Shown: positions 1 through 8,783 of the stretch, in pieces
How positions within the stretch are numbered: the stretch's first letter is position 1
Layout: every line of letters starts with the position of its first letter
Origin: Erwinia sp. E_sp_B01_1
Lineage (GTDB): Bacteria > Pseudomonadota > Gammaproteobacteria > Enterobacterales > Enterobacteriaceae
Assembly (NCBI RefSeq): GCF_036865545.1
Contig: NZ_CP142208.1
Span: 868,001-932,000, forward strand
Reading direction: 5' to 3'
DNA: 64,000 bases
Program-made: the position numbers and the translations under genes
Notes under the pieces: generated by a model
What the model saw: the letters and a program-made list of their open reading frames with translations, nothing else
Database searches by the model: none
Told to the model about the DNA's origin: nothing

Positions 1-760
1 GCACCGTCAGCGAGCCAATATAGAAAATCAAAATGCGGTACAGCACCTGATTGGTTGCTTTAGGAATGCTTTTTTCCGGGTCGTCAGCTTCCGCAGCGGT
101 AATCCCGACCAGCTCAAGGCCGCCGAAGGAGAACATGATTACCGCCATCGCCATCACCATTCCGGAGATGCCGTTAGGGAAGAATCCCCCTCTGTCCCAC
201 AGGTTAGAGAATTTAGCTTCAGGCCCTGCATGGCCGCCAAACAGCAGCCAGCAGCCGAACAGGATCATCCCCACTACCGCAGCCACTTTAATAATGGAGA
301 ACCAGAACTCCATCTCACCGTAGACTTTTACGTTAGTCAGGTTAATGGCGTTGATCACCACGAAGAACACGGCAGCTGAAACCCAGGTCGGGATTTCGGG
401 ATACCAGTACTGAATGTATTTGCCGACGGCAGTCAGCTCCGCCATTGCCACCAGCACGTAGAGGATCCAGTAGTTCCAGCCAGAGGCGAAACCGGCAAAA
501 TTGCCCCAGTATTTATAGGCAAAGTGGCTGAATGAACCGGCAACCGGCTCTTCCACGACCATCTCACCCAGCTGGCGCATGATCAGGAAAGCAATAAAGC
601 CCCCGATGGCATAACCCAGTAACACTGAGGGACCAGCCATGCGGATGGTATCGGCGATGCCGAGAAACAGGCCCGTGCCCACGGCGCCGCCCAACGCGAT
701 TAACTGAATATGACGGTTTTTCAACCCTCTCTTCAGCGTTTCGCCCTGCTGTTGTTCCAT
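1..760 (-). CDS. aroP: Aromatic amino acid permease AroP (N-terminal part, cut by window edge)
   Basis: Inner-membrane APC-family proton symporter for phenylalanine, tyrosine and tryptophan. Reading the minus strand from the ATG at 758-760 gives 253 codons, beginning MEQQQGETLKRGLKNRHIQL and continuing with the conserved first APC helix (GGAVGTGLFLG), then GEMVVEEPVAGSFSHFAYKYW and a helix ending ELVGITAAEADDPE. This is almost residue-for-residue AroP of E. coli (about 457 residues); the C-terminal 200 or so residues lie outside the window. A TyrR-like operator sits about 50 bp upstream. PheP and other amino acid permeases are related, but the match and the position next to pdhR favour AroP. 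Confidence 0.95.
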   Translation of the reverse strand, partial: MEQQQGETLKRGLKNRHIQLIALGGAVGTGLFLGIADTIRMAGPSVLLGYAIGGFIAFLIMRQLGEMVVEEPVAGSFSHFAYKYWGNFAGFASGWNYWILYVLVAMAELTAVGKYIQYWYPEIPTWVSAAVFFVVINAINLTNVKVYGEMEFWFSIIKVAAVVGMILFGCWLLFGGHAGPEAKFSNLWDRGGFFPNGISGMVMAMAVIMFSFGGLELVGITAAEADDPEKSIPKATNQVLYRILIFYIGSLTV

Positions 761-807
761 AGAAAACCTCGTGATGTCGTTATTATGCTTAGCAAAGGAC
801 CGGCCTT

Positions 808-848
808 TGTAAGTCAGTTCTTACAGGTAACGTATTGAAAAATGTACA
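808..848. promoter_or_regulatory. TyrR box pair (strong 808-825, weak 831-848)
   Basis: TGTAAG-N6-CTTACA at 808-825 is a perfect inverted repeat close to the TyrR consensus TGTAAA-N6-TTTACA. Five bases further on, 831-848 ends in TGTACA and may be a weak second box. A strong box beside a weak box is the known arrangement for TyrR repression of aroP. The second box is doubtful. Confidence 0.6.
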
Positions 849-1012
849 GTGCCAGAGGCACGAAAAAGGGGGTACGGCTACCTTCGCGACAAGAATAGTG
901 ATAAGCGACCACCATTGCACTCGCTTTCTCTTTTTGTGCGGAAGAATGCTTAAAAATTCCTCGTTAAATCACATTTCATGTTTCTGTCATAAATGGCCTC
1001 AAAAGACGAATA

Positions 1013-1040
1013 GCTTTCCCTTATGGAAAGCGGGTTTTTT
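1013..1040 (+). terminator. Rho-independent terminator-like hairpin without an obvious gene
   Basis: GCTTTCC (1013-1019) pairs with GGAAAGC (1025-1031) around a five-base loop and is followed by GGG and six T. It points in the plus direction but no annotated gene ends just upstream. It could end an unannotated small RNA or short transcript, or insulate pdhR. Confidence 0.5.
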
Positions 1041-1168
1041 GTGCACTAAGGGCTTGTGGAAATTCAGAAAAGTTAAAAAATTTAACATTTGGAAAAGGGG
1101 GTTTTTACGCCGTTTTTTTGCCGCTAACCCTTTATAGGTAAACGAGACCAGCGTCCGATTTCCACAGG

Positions 1169-1197
1169 TTGCCATATGGACATGAGGTGAATACTTT
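1169..1197 (+). promoter_or_regulatory. pdhR promoter (Ppdh)
   Basis: TTGCCA (1169-1174) and TACTTT (1192-1197) are 17 bp apart, a good sigma-70 arrangement. The start of transcription would fall near 1204, placing the PdhR operator just downstream, as known for the E. coli pdh promoter. Confidence 0.65.
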
Positions 1198-1221
1198 GTT
1201 ACTTTACGGGCACCTTTTTGC

Positions 1222-1238
1222 AATTGGTATTACCAATT
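1222..1238. promoter_or_regulatory. PdhR operator
   Basis: AATTGGTATTACCAATT is a perfect 17-bp palindrome that fits the PdhR consensus ATTGGTnnnACCAAT. It lies between the promoter and the pdhR start, so PdhR bound here would block its own operon until pyruvate releases it. Confidence 0.9.
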
Positions 1239-1267
1239 TACTCCGGCACAAGGCAGAAGAAGGGATG

Positions 1268-2032
1268 ATGGCCTACAGCAAAATCCGCCAACCAAAGCTA
1301 TCCGATGCTATTGAGCAACAGCTCGAGTCCCTGATTATGGAAGGGACCCTGCGTCCGGGTGAAAAGCTGCTCCCTGAACGTGAACTGGCTAAACAGTTTG
1401 ATGTCTCCCGTCCTTCTCTGCGTGAAGCTATCCAGCGTCTGGAAGCCAAAGGCTTGCTGCTTCGCCGTCAGGGCGGGGGCACCTTCGTGCAAACCAGCCT
1501 GTGGCAAAGTCTCAGCGACCCGCTGGTAGAACTGCTGGCCGGTCATCCCGAATCCCAGTTTGATCTGCTGGAAACTCGCCACGCTCTGGAAGGGATTGCA
1601 GCCTATTACGCTGCCTTACGGGGAACCGATGAAGATTTAGAGCGCATTCGCCATTGCCACGTGCAGATCCAGACCGCTCAGGAGAGCGGCGATCTGGACG
1701 CAGAAGCGGATGCGGTGATGCAGTATCAGATTGCCGTCACAGAAGCGGCCCATAATGTGGTACTGCTACACTTGCTCCGGAGTATGGGGCCGATGCTGAA
1801 ACAGAACGTCCGCCAGAATTTTGAATTGCTCTACTCCCGCCGCGAAATGCTGGCGAAAGTGAGCGGTCACCGCGCCAGTATCTTCGAGGCGATTGTGGCA
1901 CGCGAACCTGAAAAGGCCCGTGAAGCCTCACACCGTCACCTGGCGTTTATCGAGGAAATATTGCTGGACAGAAGTCGGGAGCAGAGTCGCCGAGAGCGCT
2001 CCTTACGACGATTACAGCAACGTAAGGACTAA
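1268..2032 (+). CDS. pdhR: Pyruvate-sensing GntR/FadR-type repressor PdhR
   Basis: Transcription repressor of the pyruvate dehydrogenase operon, relieved by pyruvate. The 254-residue product starts [13 protein letters not shown] and has the GntR winged helix near residues 8-75 ([29 protein letters not shown]) followed by an FCD effector domain ([18 protein letters not shown]). The reading frame is open further upstream, but the second ATG of an ATGATG pair at 1268 follows AGAAGAAGGG and matches the known start and length of E. coli PdhR. First gene of pdhR-aceE-aceF-lpd, autoregulated through the palindrome at 1222-1238. Confidence 0.95.
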   Translation: MAYSKIRQPKLSDAIEQQLESLIMEGTLRPGEKLLPERELAKQFDVSRPSLREAIQRLEAKGLLLRRQGGGTFVQTSLWQSLSDPLVELLAGHPESQFDLLETRHALEGIAAYYAALRGTDEDLERIRHCHVQIQTAQESGDLDAEADAVMQYQIAVTEAAHNVVLLHLLRSMGPMLKQNVRQNFELLYSRREMLAKVSGHRASIFEAIVAREPEKAREASHRHLAFIEEILLDRSREQSRRERSLRRLQQRKD

Positions 2033-2053
2033 CGCGTATACATAACGCGGACC

Positions 2054-2131
2054 TATACCCAGCCACTGGCTGGGTATAAACGACGAGCCTGTCTCACTGT
2101 GCTTTACCGCAGAGCACAGCGGGACAGGCTC
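2054..2131 (+). other. Two strong hairpins in the pdhR-aceE spacer
   Basis: TATACCCAGCC (2054-2064) is followed three bases later by its exact complement (2068-2078), an 11-bp stem. The second, 2085-2131, is a longer stem starting GAGCCTGTC and ending GACAGGCTC with inner pairing CTGTGCT/AGCACAG. Neither has a T-run, so simple termination is unlikely. They may shape mRNA processing or stability between the rare repressor message and the abundant aceEF message. Confidence 0.6.
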
Positions 2132-2172
2132 CAGACAATTCAACGTATTAGACACAGATAAGGAATACCCCC

Positions 2173-4836
2173 ATGTCAGAACGTTTACACAATGACGTGG
2201 ATCCGATCGAAACCCGCGACTGGCTACAGGCGATCGAATCGGTCATCCGTGAAGAAGGTGTTGAGCGTGCGCAGTTCCTGATCGATCAGGTCATGAGTGA
2301 AGCACGTAAAGGTGGCGTGAAGGTTGCAGCAGGCGTCAGCGCCCGCAACTACGTCAACTCTATTGCCGTGGAAGATGAACCGGATTACCCCGGCAACACC
2401 TCTCTTGAACGTCGTATCCGTTCCGCGATCCGCTGGAACGCCATCATGACCGTTCTGCGTGCCTCGAAGAAAGATCTGGAGCTGGGTGGTCACATGTCCT
2501 CCTTCCAGTCTTCCGCGACGATTTATGAAGTGTGCTTCAACCACTTCTTCCGTGCGCGCAGCGAAAAAGATGGCGGCGATCTGGTCTACTTCCAGGGCCA
2601 CATCTCTCCTGGCGTTTACGCGCGTGCTTTCCTTGAAGGCCGCCTGACCGAAGACCAGCTGAACAACTTCCGTCAGGAAGTGCACGGTAAAGGTCTGTCG
2701 TCTTACCCGCACCCGAAACTGATGCCTGATTTCTGGCAGTTCCCGACTGTATCAATGGGTCTGGGTCCAATCGGTGCGATCTATCAGGCTAAATTCCTGA
2801 AGTACCTTGAGCATCGTGGTCTGAAAGACACCGCGGCGCAAACCGTGTATGCCTTCCTGGGCGACGGTGAAATGGATGAGCCGGAATCCAAGGGTGCGAT
2901 CACTATCGCTACCCGTGAGAAGCTGGACAACCTGGTCTTCATCATCAACTGTAACCTGCAGCGCCTTGATGGCCCGGTCACCGGTAACGGTAAAATCATC
3001 AACGAACTGGACGGCATCTTTGCTGGCGCCGGTTGGGAAGTGATCAAAGTTATCTGGGGCGGACGCTGGGACGAACTGCTGCGTAAAGATACCAGCGGCA
3101 AACTGGTTCAGCTGATGAACGAAACCGTTGACGGTGACTACCAGACCTTCAAATCCCGCGACGGCGCGTATGTGCGTGAGCACTTCTTCGGGAAATATCC
3201 GGAGACCGCAGCCCTGGTCAAAGATATGACCGACGACGAGATTTGGTCACTGAACCGTGGCGGCCACGATCCTAAGAAAGTCTACGCGGCACTGAAAAAA
3301 GCGCAGGATACCAAAGGGAAACCTGTGGTTATTCTGGCACATACCATCAAAGGCTATGGTATGGGCGAAACCGCTGAAGGCAAAAACATCGCTCACCAGG
3401 TGAAGAAAATGAACATGGATGGCGTGCGCTATATCCGTGATCGTTTCAACGTGCCGGTTGACGATGCCAACATCGAAAAAATGCCGTATGTGACCTTCGA
3501 CAAAGAGTCTGAAGAGTACAAATACCTGCACGGCCAGCGTGAGAAGCTGGGTGGCTACCTGCCAACCCGCCAGCCAAACTTCAGCGAGAAGCTGGAAATG
3601 CCAGCGCTGGAAGACTTCCGTCAGCTGCTGGACGAGCAGAACAAAGAGATCTCCACCACTATCGCCTTTGTGCGTGCCCTGAACGTGATGCTGAAGAACC
3701 CGTCGATCAAAGATCGTCTGGTGCCAATCATCGCCGATGAAGCCCGTACCTTCGGGATGGAAGGTCTGTTCCGTCAGATTGGTATTTACAGCCCTAACGG
3801 TCAGCAGTACACCCCGCAGGACCGCGAGCAGGTTGCTTACTACAAAGAAGACGAAAAAGGTCAGATCCTGCAGGAAGGGATCAACGAACTGGGCGCAGGC
3901 GCTTCATGGCTGGCGGCGGCAACGTCTTACAGCACCAACAACCTGCCAATGATCCCGTTCTACATCTACTACTCCATGTTCGGTTTCCAGCGTATCGGTG
4001 ACCTGTGCTGGGCAGCAGGCGATCAGCAGGCTCGTGGCTTCCTGGTTGGCGGCACCTCTGGCCGTACCACCCTGAACGGTGAAGGTTTGCAGCACGAAGA
4101 TGGCCACAGCCATATTCAGTCTCTGACTATCCCTAACTGTATCTCTTACGATCCAGCCTATGCCTACGAAGTGGCAGTCATCATGCATGACGGTCTGGTA
4201 CGTATGTACGGTGAAGCGCAGGAAAACATCTACTACTACATCACCACGCTGAACGAAAACTACCACATGCCTGCGATGCCGCAGGGTGCGGAAGAGGGTA
4301 TCCGTAAGGGTATCTACAAGCTGGATACGGTAGAAGGCAGCAAAGGCAAGGTTCAGCTGCTGGGTTCAGGTTCTATCCTGCGTCACGTACGTGAAGCGGC
4401 TAAGATCCTCTCCGAAGATTACGGCGTGGGTTCTGACGTTTACAGCGTAACCTCCTTCACTGAGCTGGCGCGTGATGGCCAGGATTGTGAGCGCTGGAAC
4501 ATGCTGCACCCAACAGAAGAGCCTCGTGTGCCTTATGTTGCTCAGATCATGAGTGATGCACCGGCCGTGGCGTCAACTGACTACATGAAACTGTTTGCCG
4601 AGCAGATCCGGACCTTCATGCCAGCCAGCGACTACCGCGTACTGGGCACCGATGGTTTCGGTCGTTCTGACAGCCGTGAAAATCTGCGTCACCACTTCGA
4701 AGTGGATGCGTCCTATGTGGTGGTTGCGGCTCTGGGTGAACTGGCTAAACGCGGCGAAATCGATAAGAAAGTGGTGGCGGAAGCGATCACCAAATTCAAT
4801 ATCGATGCCGATAAAGTCAACCCGCGTCTGGCATAA
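2173..4836 (+). CDS. aceE: Pyruvate dehydrogenase E1 component AceE
   Basis: Thiamine-diphosphate-dependent, homodimeric E1 of the pyruvate dehydrogenase complex. It decarboxylates pyruvate and passes the acetyl group to the lipoyl arms of AceF. The 887-residue length equals that of E. coli. The ThDP/Mg motif is visible: GDG at 230-232 with NCN at 259-261. Conserved active-site regions follow (HTIKGYGMGETAEGKNIAHQ; QEGINELGAG; QHEDGHSH). AAGGA precedes the ATG by about 8 bases. Cotranscribed with pdhR; aceF starts 12 bases after the stop. Confidence 0.98.
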   Translation: MSERLHNDVDPIETRDWLQAIESVIREEGVERAQFLIDQVMSEARKGGVKVAAGVSARNYVNSIAVEDEPDYPGNTSLERRIRSAIRWNAIMTVLRASKKDLELGGHMSSFQSSATIYEVCFNHFFRARSEKDGGDLVYFQGHISPGVYARAFLEGRLTEDQLNNFRQEVHGKGLSSYPHPKLMPDFWQFPTVSMGLGPIGAIYQAKFLKYLEHRGLKDTAAQTVYAFLGDGEMDEPESKGAITIATREKLDNLVFIINCNLQRLDGPVTGNGKIINELDGIFAGAGWEVIKVIWGGRWDELLRKDTSGKLVQLMNETVDGDYQTFKSRDGAYVREHFFGKYPETAALVKDMTDDEIWSLNRGGHDPKKVYAALKKAQDTKGKPVVILAHTIKGYGMGETAEGKNIAHQVKKMNMDGVRYIRDRFNVPVDDANIEKMPYVTFDKESEEYKYLHGQREKLGGYLPTRQPNFSEKLEMPALEDFRQLLDEQNKEISTTIAFVRALNVMLKNPSIKDRLVPIIADEARTFGMEGLFRQIGIYSPNGQQYTPQDREQVAYYKEDEKGQILQEGINELGAGASWLAAATSYSTNNLPMIPFYIYYSMFGFQRIGDLCWAAGDQQARGFLVGGTSGRTTLNGEGLQHEDGHSHIQSLTIPNCISYDPAYAYEVAVIMHDGLVRMYGEAQENIYYYITTLNENYHMPAMPQGAEEGIRKGIYKLDTVEGSKGKVQLLGSGSILRHVREAAKILSEDYGVGSDVYSVTSFTELARDGQDCERWNMLHPTEEPRVPYVAQIMSDAPAVASTDYMKLFAEQIRTFMPASDYRVLGTDGFGRSDSRENLRHHFEVDASYVVVAALGELAKRGEIDKKVVAEAITKFNIDADKVNPRLA

Positions 4837-4848
4837 GAGGTAAGAGTA

Positions 4849-6738
4849 ATGGCTATCGAAATTAACGTGCCGGATATCGGTGCAGATGAAGTGGAAGTCA
4901 CCGAAATTCTGGTGAAGGTAGGCGATAAAGTTGAAGCTGAACAGTCGCTGATCACCGTGGAAGGCGATAAAGCCTCCATGGAAGTGCCTTCCCCACAGGC
5001 TGGTGTGGTGAAAGAGATCAAAATTTCTACCGGCGATAAAGTGGAAACCGGCAAGCTGATGATGATCTTCGAATCTGCCGAAGGCGCTGCGGAAGCGGCC
5101 CCTGCACCGGCTGAAGAGAAAAAAGAAGAAGCTAAACCTGCGGCGGCTGCACAGGCTGAGAGCAAGGACGTAAACGTTCCTGATATCGGTTCTGATGAAG
5201 TTGAAGTCACCGAGATCCTGGTAAAAGTGGGCGACAAGGTTGAAGCTGAGCAGTCTCTGATCACCGTGGAAGGCGACAAAGCCTCTATGGAAGTGCCTGC
5301 ACCTTTCGCGGGTACCGTGAAAGAGATCAAAATTGCTACTGGCGATAAAGTCAGCACCGGCTCGATGATCATGATCTTCGAAACCGCGGGTTCAGGCTCC
5401 GCTCCGGCTGAAGCGAAACCAGAAGTGAAAGAAGAGGCGGCTTCTGCCCCTGTTGCTGCTGGCGTGAAAGACGTTGAAGTGCCGGACATCGGCGGCGACG
5501 AAGTTGAAGTCACCGAAATCATGGTGAAAGTGGGCGATAAAGTCACTGCCGAGCAGTCACTGATCACCGTGGAAGGCGATAAAGCTTCTATGGAAGTCCC
5601 TGCACCGTTCGCAGGCACCGTTAAAGAGATCAAAGTCTCTGCCGGCGATAAAGTGAAAACCGGTTCTCCGCTGATGGTCTTCGAAGTTGAGGGCGCTGCG
5701 CCAGCTGCTGCTCCGGCTGCGAAAAAAGAAGAAGCGGCGGCTCCGGCTAAACAGGCCGAAGCGGCACCTGCACCGGCTAAAGCTGAAGCCAAAGGCGAAT
5801 TCGCAGAAAACGACGCTTATGTGCACGCCACGCCGGTTATCCGTCGTCTGGCCCGTGAGTTTGGCGTGAATCTGTCGAAGGTCAAAGGCACCGGTCGCAA
5901 AGGCCGTATTCTGAAAGAAGACGTTCAGTCTTACGTTAAGGATGCGGTTAAGCGTGCCGAGTCTGCGCCAGCGGCGGCTGCCGGTGGCGGAATGCCTGGC
6001 ATGCTGCCATGGCCGAAAGTGGACTTCAGCAAGTTCGGTGAGATTGAAGAAGTCGAGCTGGGCCGCATTCAGAAAATTTCTGGTGCTAACCTGAGCCGTA
6101 ACTGGATCGTGATCCCTCACGTTACCCAGCACGACAAAGCTGACATCACCGAAGTGGAAAACTTCCGTAAGCAGCAGAACGACGAAGCGGCTAAGAAGAA
6201 ACTGGATCTGAAGATCACCCCGCTGGTGTTCATCATGAAGGCGGCTGCCAAAGCGCTGGAAGAGTTCCCACGTTTCAACAGCTCACTGTCTGAAGATGGG
6301 CAGAAGCTGACGCTGAAGAAATACATCAACATCGGTGTGGCGGTAGATACGCCAAACGGTCTGGTGGTTCCGGTGTTCAAAGACGTCAATAAGAAAGGCA
6401 TTATTGAGCTGTCGAATGAGCTGTCGGTGATTTCGAAGAAAGCGCGTGACGGTAAGCTGACGGCCAGCGATATGCAGGGCGGTTGCTTCACTATCTCCAG
6501 CCTTGGCGGCATTGGCGGTACAGCCTTTACCCCCATCGTCAACGCACCGGAAGTGGCTATCCTCGGCGTCTCTAAATCGTCGATGGAACCGGTCTGGAAC
6601 GGCAAAGAGTTCGTTCCTCGCCTGATGCTGCCTCTGTCGCTCTCCTTCGATCACCGGGTGATCGATGGCGCAGCGGGTGCGCGCTTTGCCGCTTACATCG
6701 CAACCCTCATGGCTGATATCCGCCGTCTGGTGATGTAA
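4849..6738 (+). CDS. aceF: Dihydrolipoamide acetyltransferase AceF (E2 of pyruvate dehydrogenase)
   Basis: Core of the pyruvate dehydrogenase complex; moves acetyl groups from E1 to CoA. 629 residues. Three tandem lipoyl domains carry the motif VEGDKASME with lipoylated lysines at K41, K144 and K245, separated by Ala/Pro/Glu/Lys linkers. A peripheral-subunit-binding domain follows at about 323-362 ([19 protein letters not shown]). The C-terminal acyltransferase domain has the catalytic motif DHRVIDG with H602 and D606. The three near-identical lipoyl repeats (about 300 bp period) are a possible site of recombination, but all three are intact. Confidence 0.98.
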   Translation: MAIEINVPDIGADEVEVTEILVKVGDKVEAEQSLITVEGDKASMEVPSPQAGVVKEIKISTGDKVETGKLMMIFESAEGAAEAAPAPAEEKKEEAKPAAAAQAESKDVNVPDIGSDEVEVTEILVKVGDKVEAEQSLITVEGDKASMEVPAPFAGTVKEIKIATGDKVSTGSMIMIFETAGSGSAPAEAKPEVKEEAASAPVAAGVKDVEVPDIGGDEVEVTEIMVKVGDKVTAEQSLITVEGDKASMEVPAPFAGTVKEIKVSAGDKVKTGSPLMVFEVEGAAPAAAPAAKKEEAAAPAKQAEAAPAPAKAEAKGEFAENDAYVHATPVIRRLAREFGVNLSKVKGTGRKGRILKEDVQSYVKDAVKRAESAPAAAAGGGMPGMLPWPKVDFSKFGEIEEVELGRIQKISGANLSRNWIVIPHVTQHDKADITEVENFRKQQNDEAAKKKLDLKITPLVFIMKAAAKALEEFPRFNSSLSEDGQKLTLKKYINIGVAVDTPNGLVVPVFKDVNKKGIIELSNELSVISKKARDGKLTASDMQGGCFTISSLGGIGGTAFTPIVNAPEVAILGVSKSSMEPVWNGKEFVPRLMLPLSLSFDHRVIDGAAGARFAAYIATLMADIRRLVM

Positions 6739-6745
6739 ACAAAAC

Positions 6746-6767
6746 AAGGCCGGCTTTTGCCGGCCTT
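6746..6767 (+). terminator. Hairpin terminator or attenuator after aceF
   Basis: AAGGCCGGC (6746-6754), a TTTT loop and GCCGGCCTT (6759-6767) form a 9-bp stem followed by the weak tail CTCAT. It probably ends part of the operon transcripts and partly isolates lpd, which also has a promoter of its own. Confidence 0.6.
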
Positions 6768-6831
6768 CTCATAGCCGACTTTCAAGAATCTGAGTCGACA
6801 AGGTAGTTGAAAGCGTTTCGCATCAAGCGGT

Positions 6832-6859
6832 TTGCAGTCTGTTAACAATTCTGTAAACT
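6832..6859 (+). promoter_or_regulatory. Candidate lpd promoter
   Basis: TTGCAG (6832-6837) and TAAACT (6854-6859) are 16 bp apart. The spacer holds GTTAAC and is followed by TGTAAA, resembling ArcA direct repeats. A separate ArcA-repressed lpd promoter is known in E. coli, allowing Lpd to be made for 2-oxoglutarate dehydrogenase too. The ArcA reading is tentative. Confidence 0.45.
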
Positions 6860-6920
6860 CTTGCGGTGTAAATGTACCGGTGGATGAATGAATATCCCAG
6901 CGGTTAACTAAGAGGTCATG

Positions 6921-8345
6921 ATGAGTACAGAAATTAAAACTCAGGTCGTGGTACTTGGGGCTGGTCCTGCAGGTTACTCTGCAGCCTTCCGCGCAGCCGA
7001 TTTAGGTCTGGAGACCGTCATCGTTGAGCGTTTCAGCACCCTCGGTGGGGTTTGTCTGAACGTGGGTTGTATCCCTTCCAAAGCGCTGCTGCACGTCGCG
7101 AAAGTGATTGAAGAAGCTAAAGCCCTGGAAGAGCACGGTATCGTGTTCGGTAAGCCGCAGACCGATATCAACAAAATTCGTGCCTGGAAAGAAAAAGTCA
7201 TCAACCAGCTGACCGGCGGTCTGTCTGGCATGGCGAAAGGCCGCAAAGTTAAAGTGGTCACTGGTCTGGGTAAATTCACCGGTGCTAACACGCTGGTGGT
7301 TGAAGGTGAGAATGGTGCCACTACCATCAACTTCGACAACGCTATTATTGCCGCTGGTTCACGTCCGATTCAGCTGCCGTTTATCCCTCATGAAGATCCC
7401 CGCGTATGGGATTCCACCGATGCACTGGAGCTGAAAGAAGTTCCTGAGCGTCTGCTGGTCATGGGTGGCGGTATTATCGGTCTGGAAATGGCGACCGTGT
7501 ATCACGCGCTGGGTTCACAGATTGACGTGGTTGAAATGTTTGACCAGGTTATTCCGGCAGCCGACAAAGACGTGGTGAAGGTCTTCACCAAACGCATCAG
7601 TAAGCAGTTCAACCTGATGCTGGAAACCAAAGTGACCGCCGTTGAAGCAAAAGACGATGGCATTTACGTTTCAATGGAAGGCAAAAAAGCACCTGCCGAA
7701 CCGCAGCGTTATGATGCTGTGCTGGTGGCAATTGGCCGCGTTCCTAACGGTAAAGGTCTGGACGCAGGTCAGGCTGGCGTGGAAGTCGACGACCGTGGTT
7801 TTATCCGCGTCGACAAACAAATGCGTACCAACGTACCGCACATCTACGCTATCGGCGATATCGTCGGTCAGCCAATGCTGGCGCACAAAGGTGTTCATGA
7901 AGGCCACGTGGCAGCCGAAGTCATCTCCGGTAAGAAGCACTACTTCGATCCGAAAGTGATCCCATCGATTGCCTATACTGAGCCAGAAGTTGCCTGGGTA
8001 GGTCTGACCGAGAAAGAAGCCAAAGAGAAGGGCATCAGCTACGAAACAGCGACCTTCCCTTGGGCGGCATCAGGCCGTGCTATCGCTTCTGATTGTGCAG
8101 ACGGCATGACCAAACTGATCTTTGACAAAGAAACTCACCGTGTCATCGGTGGAGCGATTGTCGGCACCAACGGCGGCGAGCTGCTGGGTGAGATCGGTCT
8201 GGCTATTGAGATGGGTTGTGATGCCGAAGATATCGCGCTGACCATTCATGCTCACCCAACGCTGCATGAATCCGTGGGTCTGGCTGCTGAGATGTTTGAA
8301 GGCAGCATCACCGACCTGCCAAACCCGAAAGCGAAGAAGAAGTAA
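6921..8345 (+). CDS. lpd: Dihydrolipoamide dehydrogenase Lpd (E3)
   Basis: FAD enzyme that reoxidises the lipoyl groups of pyruvate dehydrogenase, 2-oxoglutarate dehydrogenase and the glycine cleavage system, making NADH. 474 residues, same as E. coli. The N-terminal FAD motif is GAGPAGYSAA, the redox disulfide is C45/C50 in GGVCLNVGC, the NAD domain has GGGIIGLEMA, and the catalytic HAHPTLHE motif places the active His at 445. Two ATG codons lie side by side at 6918 and 6921; the second matches the known N-terminus. Confidence 0.97.
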   Translation: MSTEIKTQVVVLGAGPAGYSAAFRAADLGLETVIVERFSTLGGVCLNVGCIPSKALLHVAKVIEEAKALEEHGIVFGKPQTDINKIRAWKEKVINQLTGGLSGMAKGRKVKVVTGLGKFTGANTLVVEGENGATTINFDNAIIAAGSRPIQLPFIPHEDPRVWDSTDALELKEVPERLLVMGGGIIGLEMATVYHALGSQIDVVEMFDQVIPAADKDVVKVFTKRISKQFNLMLETKVTAVEAKDDGIYVSMEGKKAPAEPQRYDAVLVAIGRVPNGKGLDAGQAGVEVDDRGFIRVDKQMRTNVPHIYAIGDIVGQPMLAHKGVHEGHVAAEVISGKKHYFDPKVIPSIAYTEPEVAWVGLTEKEAKEKGISYETATFPWAASGRAIASDCADGMTKLIFDKETHRVIGGAIVGTNGGELLGEIGLAIEMGCDAEDIALTIHAHPTLHESVGLAAEMFEGSITDLPNPKAKKK

Positions 8346-8365
8346 GTCGCTGACCGGTTTGCATC

Positions 8366-8394
8366 ACGGCTCCCAAATGGGGGCCGTTTTTTTT
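8366..8394 (+). terminator. Rho-independent terminator of the pdh operon
   Basis: CGGCTCCC (8367-8374) pairs with GGGGGCCG (8379-8386, one G-T pair) around AAAT, followed by eight T. Confidence 0.92.
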
Positions 8395-8437
8395 GCCTGA
8401 TGGTGGCGATTGCAAGCTTCACTGTTTGTTGGGGTAA

Positions 8438-8466
8438 TTGACAACATAGTGTCGTGTTGTTATTTT
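8438..8466 (+). promoter_or_regulatory. Promoter and probable operator of the toxin-antitoxin pair
   Basis: A consensus TTGACA (8438-8443) lies 17 bp before TATTTT (8461-8466). The inverted repeat ACAACA (8441-8446)/TGTTGT (8455-8460) sits within the promoter, and another TTGTT...AACAA pair follows. This fits autorepression by the DNA-binding antitoxin, as in most such modules. Confidence 0.65.
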
Positions 8467-8497
8467 TTACAACAAGAAAGCAGGGAGGCTTAACGTC

Positions 8498-8779
8498 ATG
8501 GGCGCGCAGTTGTTCAGAAGGGAAAGAGTGATACTGGATGAAAACTCTTTTATCACGCTTGTTATTTGGGAAGTAGATCCAGCTGTTGCAGGTAGCCTTC
8601 ACAGGTATAAATACAGTTTTGCCTATATTGTTAATGAACTTTGCCTGATGCGTTACGACAACGAGCGAGGAAAAGGAGATCATAAACATCGTGGCGAGAG
8701 CGAAATAAAAACCGATTTCACCACTATTGAAGCACTGATTAACGATTTCTTTAACGATGTTGAAAAACTCAGGGGGTAA
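8498..8779 (+). CDS. TumE-family toxin of a toxin-antitoxin module
   Basis: Small 93-residue protein of the TumE (DUF6516) family, the presumed toxin of a two-gene module. The family hallmark YDNERGKGDHKH is present (here RYDNERGKGDHKHRGE), as is the N-terminal VIWEVD block. GGGAGG at 8483-8488 is a strong ribosome site nine bases before the ATG. The stop codon lies four bases before the antitoxin start, so the two are translationally linked. The biochemical target of this family is not something I can state. Replaces yacH of E. coli at this position. Confidence 0.85.
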   Translation: MGAQLFRRERVILDENSFITLVIWEVDPAVAGSLHRYKYSFAYIVNELCLMRYDNERGKGDHKHRGESEIKTDFTTIEALINDFFNDVEKLRG

Positions 8780-8783
8780 TACA

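Larger units (their letters stand above)
761..1168. other. Intergenic region aroP-pdhR
   Basis: About 400 bp between the divergent genes aroP and pdhR. Small open frames cross it but none resembles a known protein or has a good ribosome site. It holds the TyrR-like palindrome at 808-825, a hairpin followed by a T-run on the plus strand at 1013-1040, and, at its right edge, the start of the pdhR promoter. The stretch 1060-1110 is rich in A and T runs. Confidence 0.6.

Noticed and set aside
835..1223. Two open frames of 74-100 codons in the aroP-pdhR spacer
   Set aside because: No family resemblance, no good ribosome sites, opposite strands overlapping each other, and they run across the terminator hairpin and the pdhR promoter.
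4849..5700. Threefold repeat of about 300 bp
   Set aside because: It is explained by the three lipoyl domains of AceF and is not a separate repeat element.
4713..5792. Long minus-strand frame of 359 codons opposite aceF
   Set aside because: It is the mirror of the three repeated lipoyl domains: high Ala/Ser content and internal repeats follow directly from aceF codon usage.
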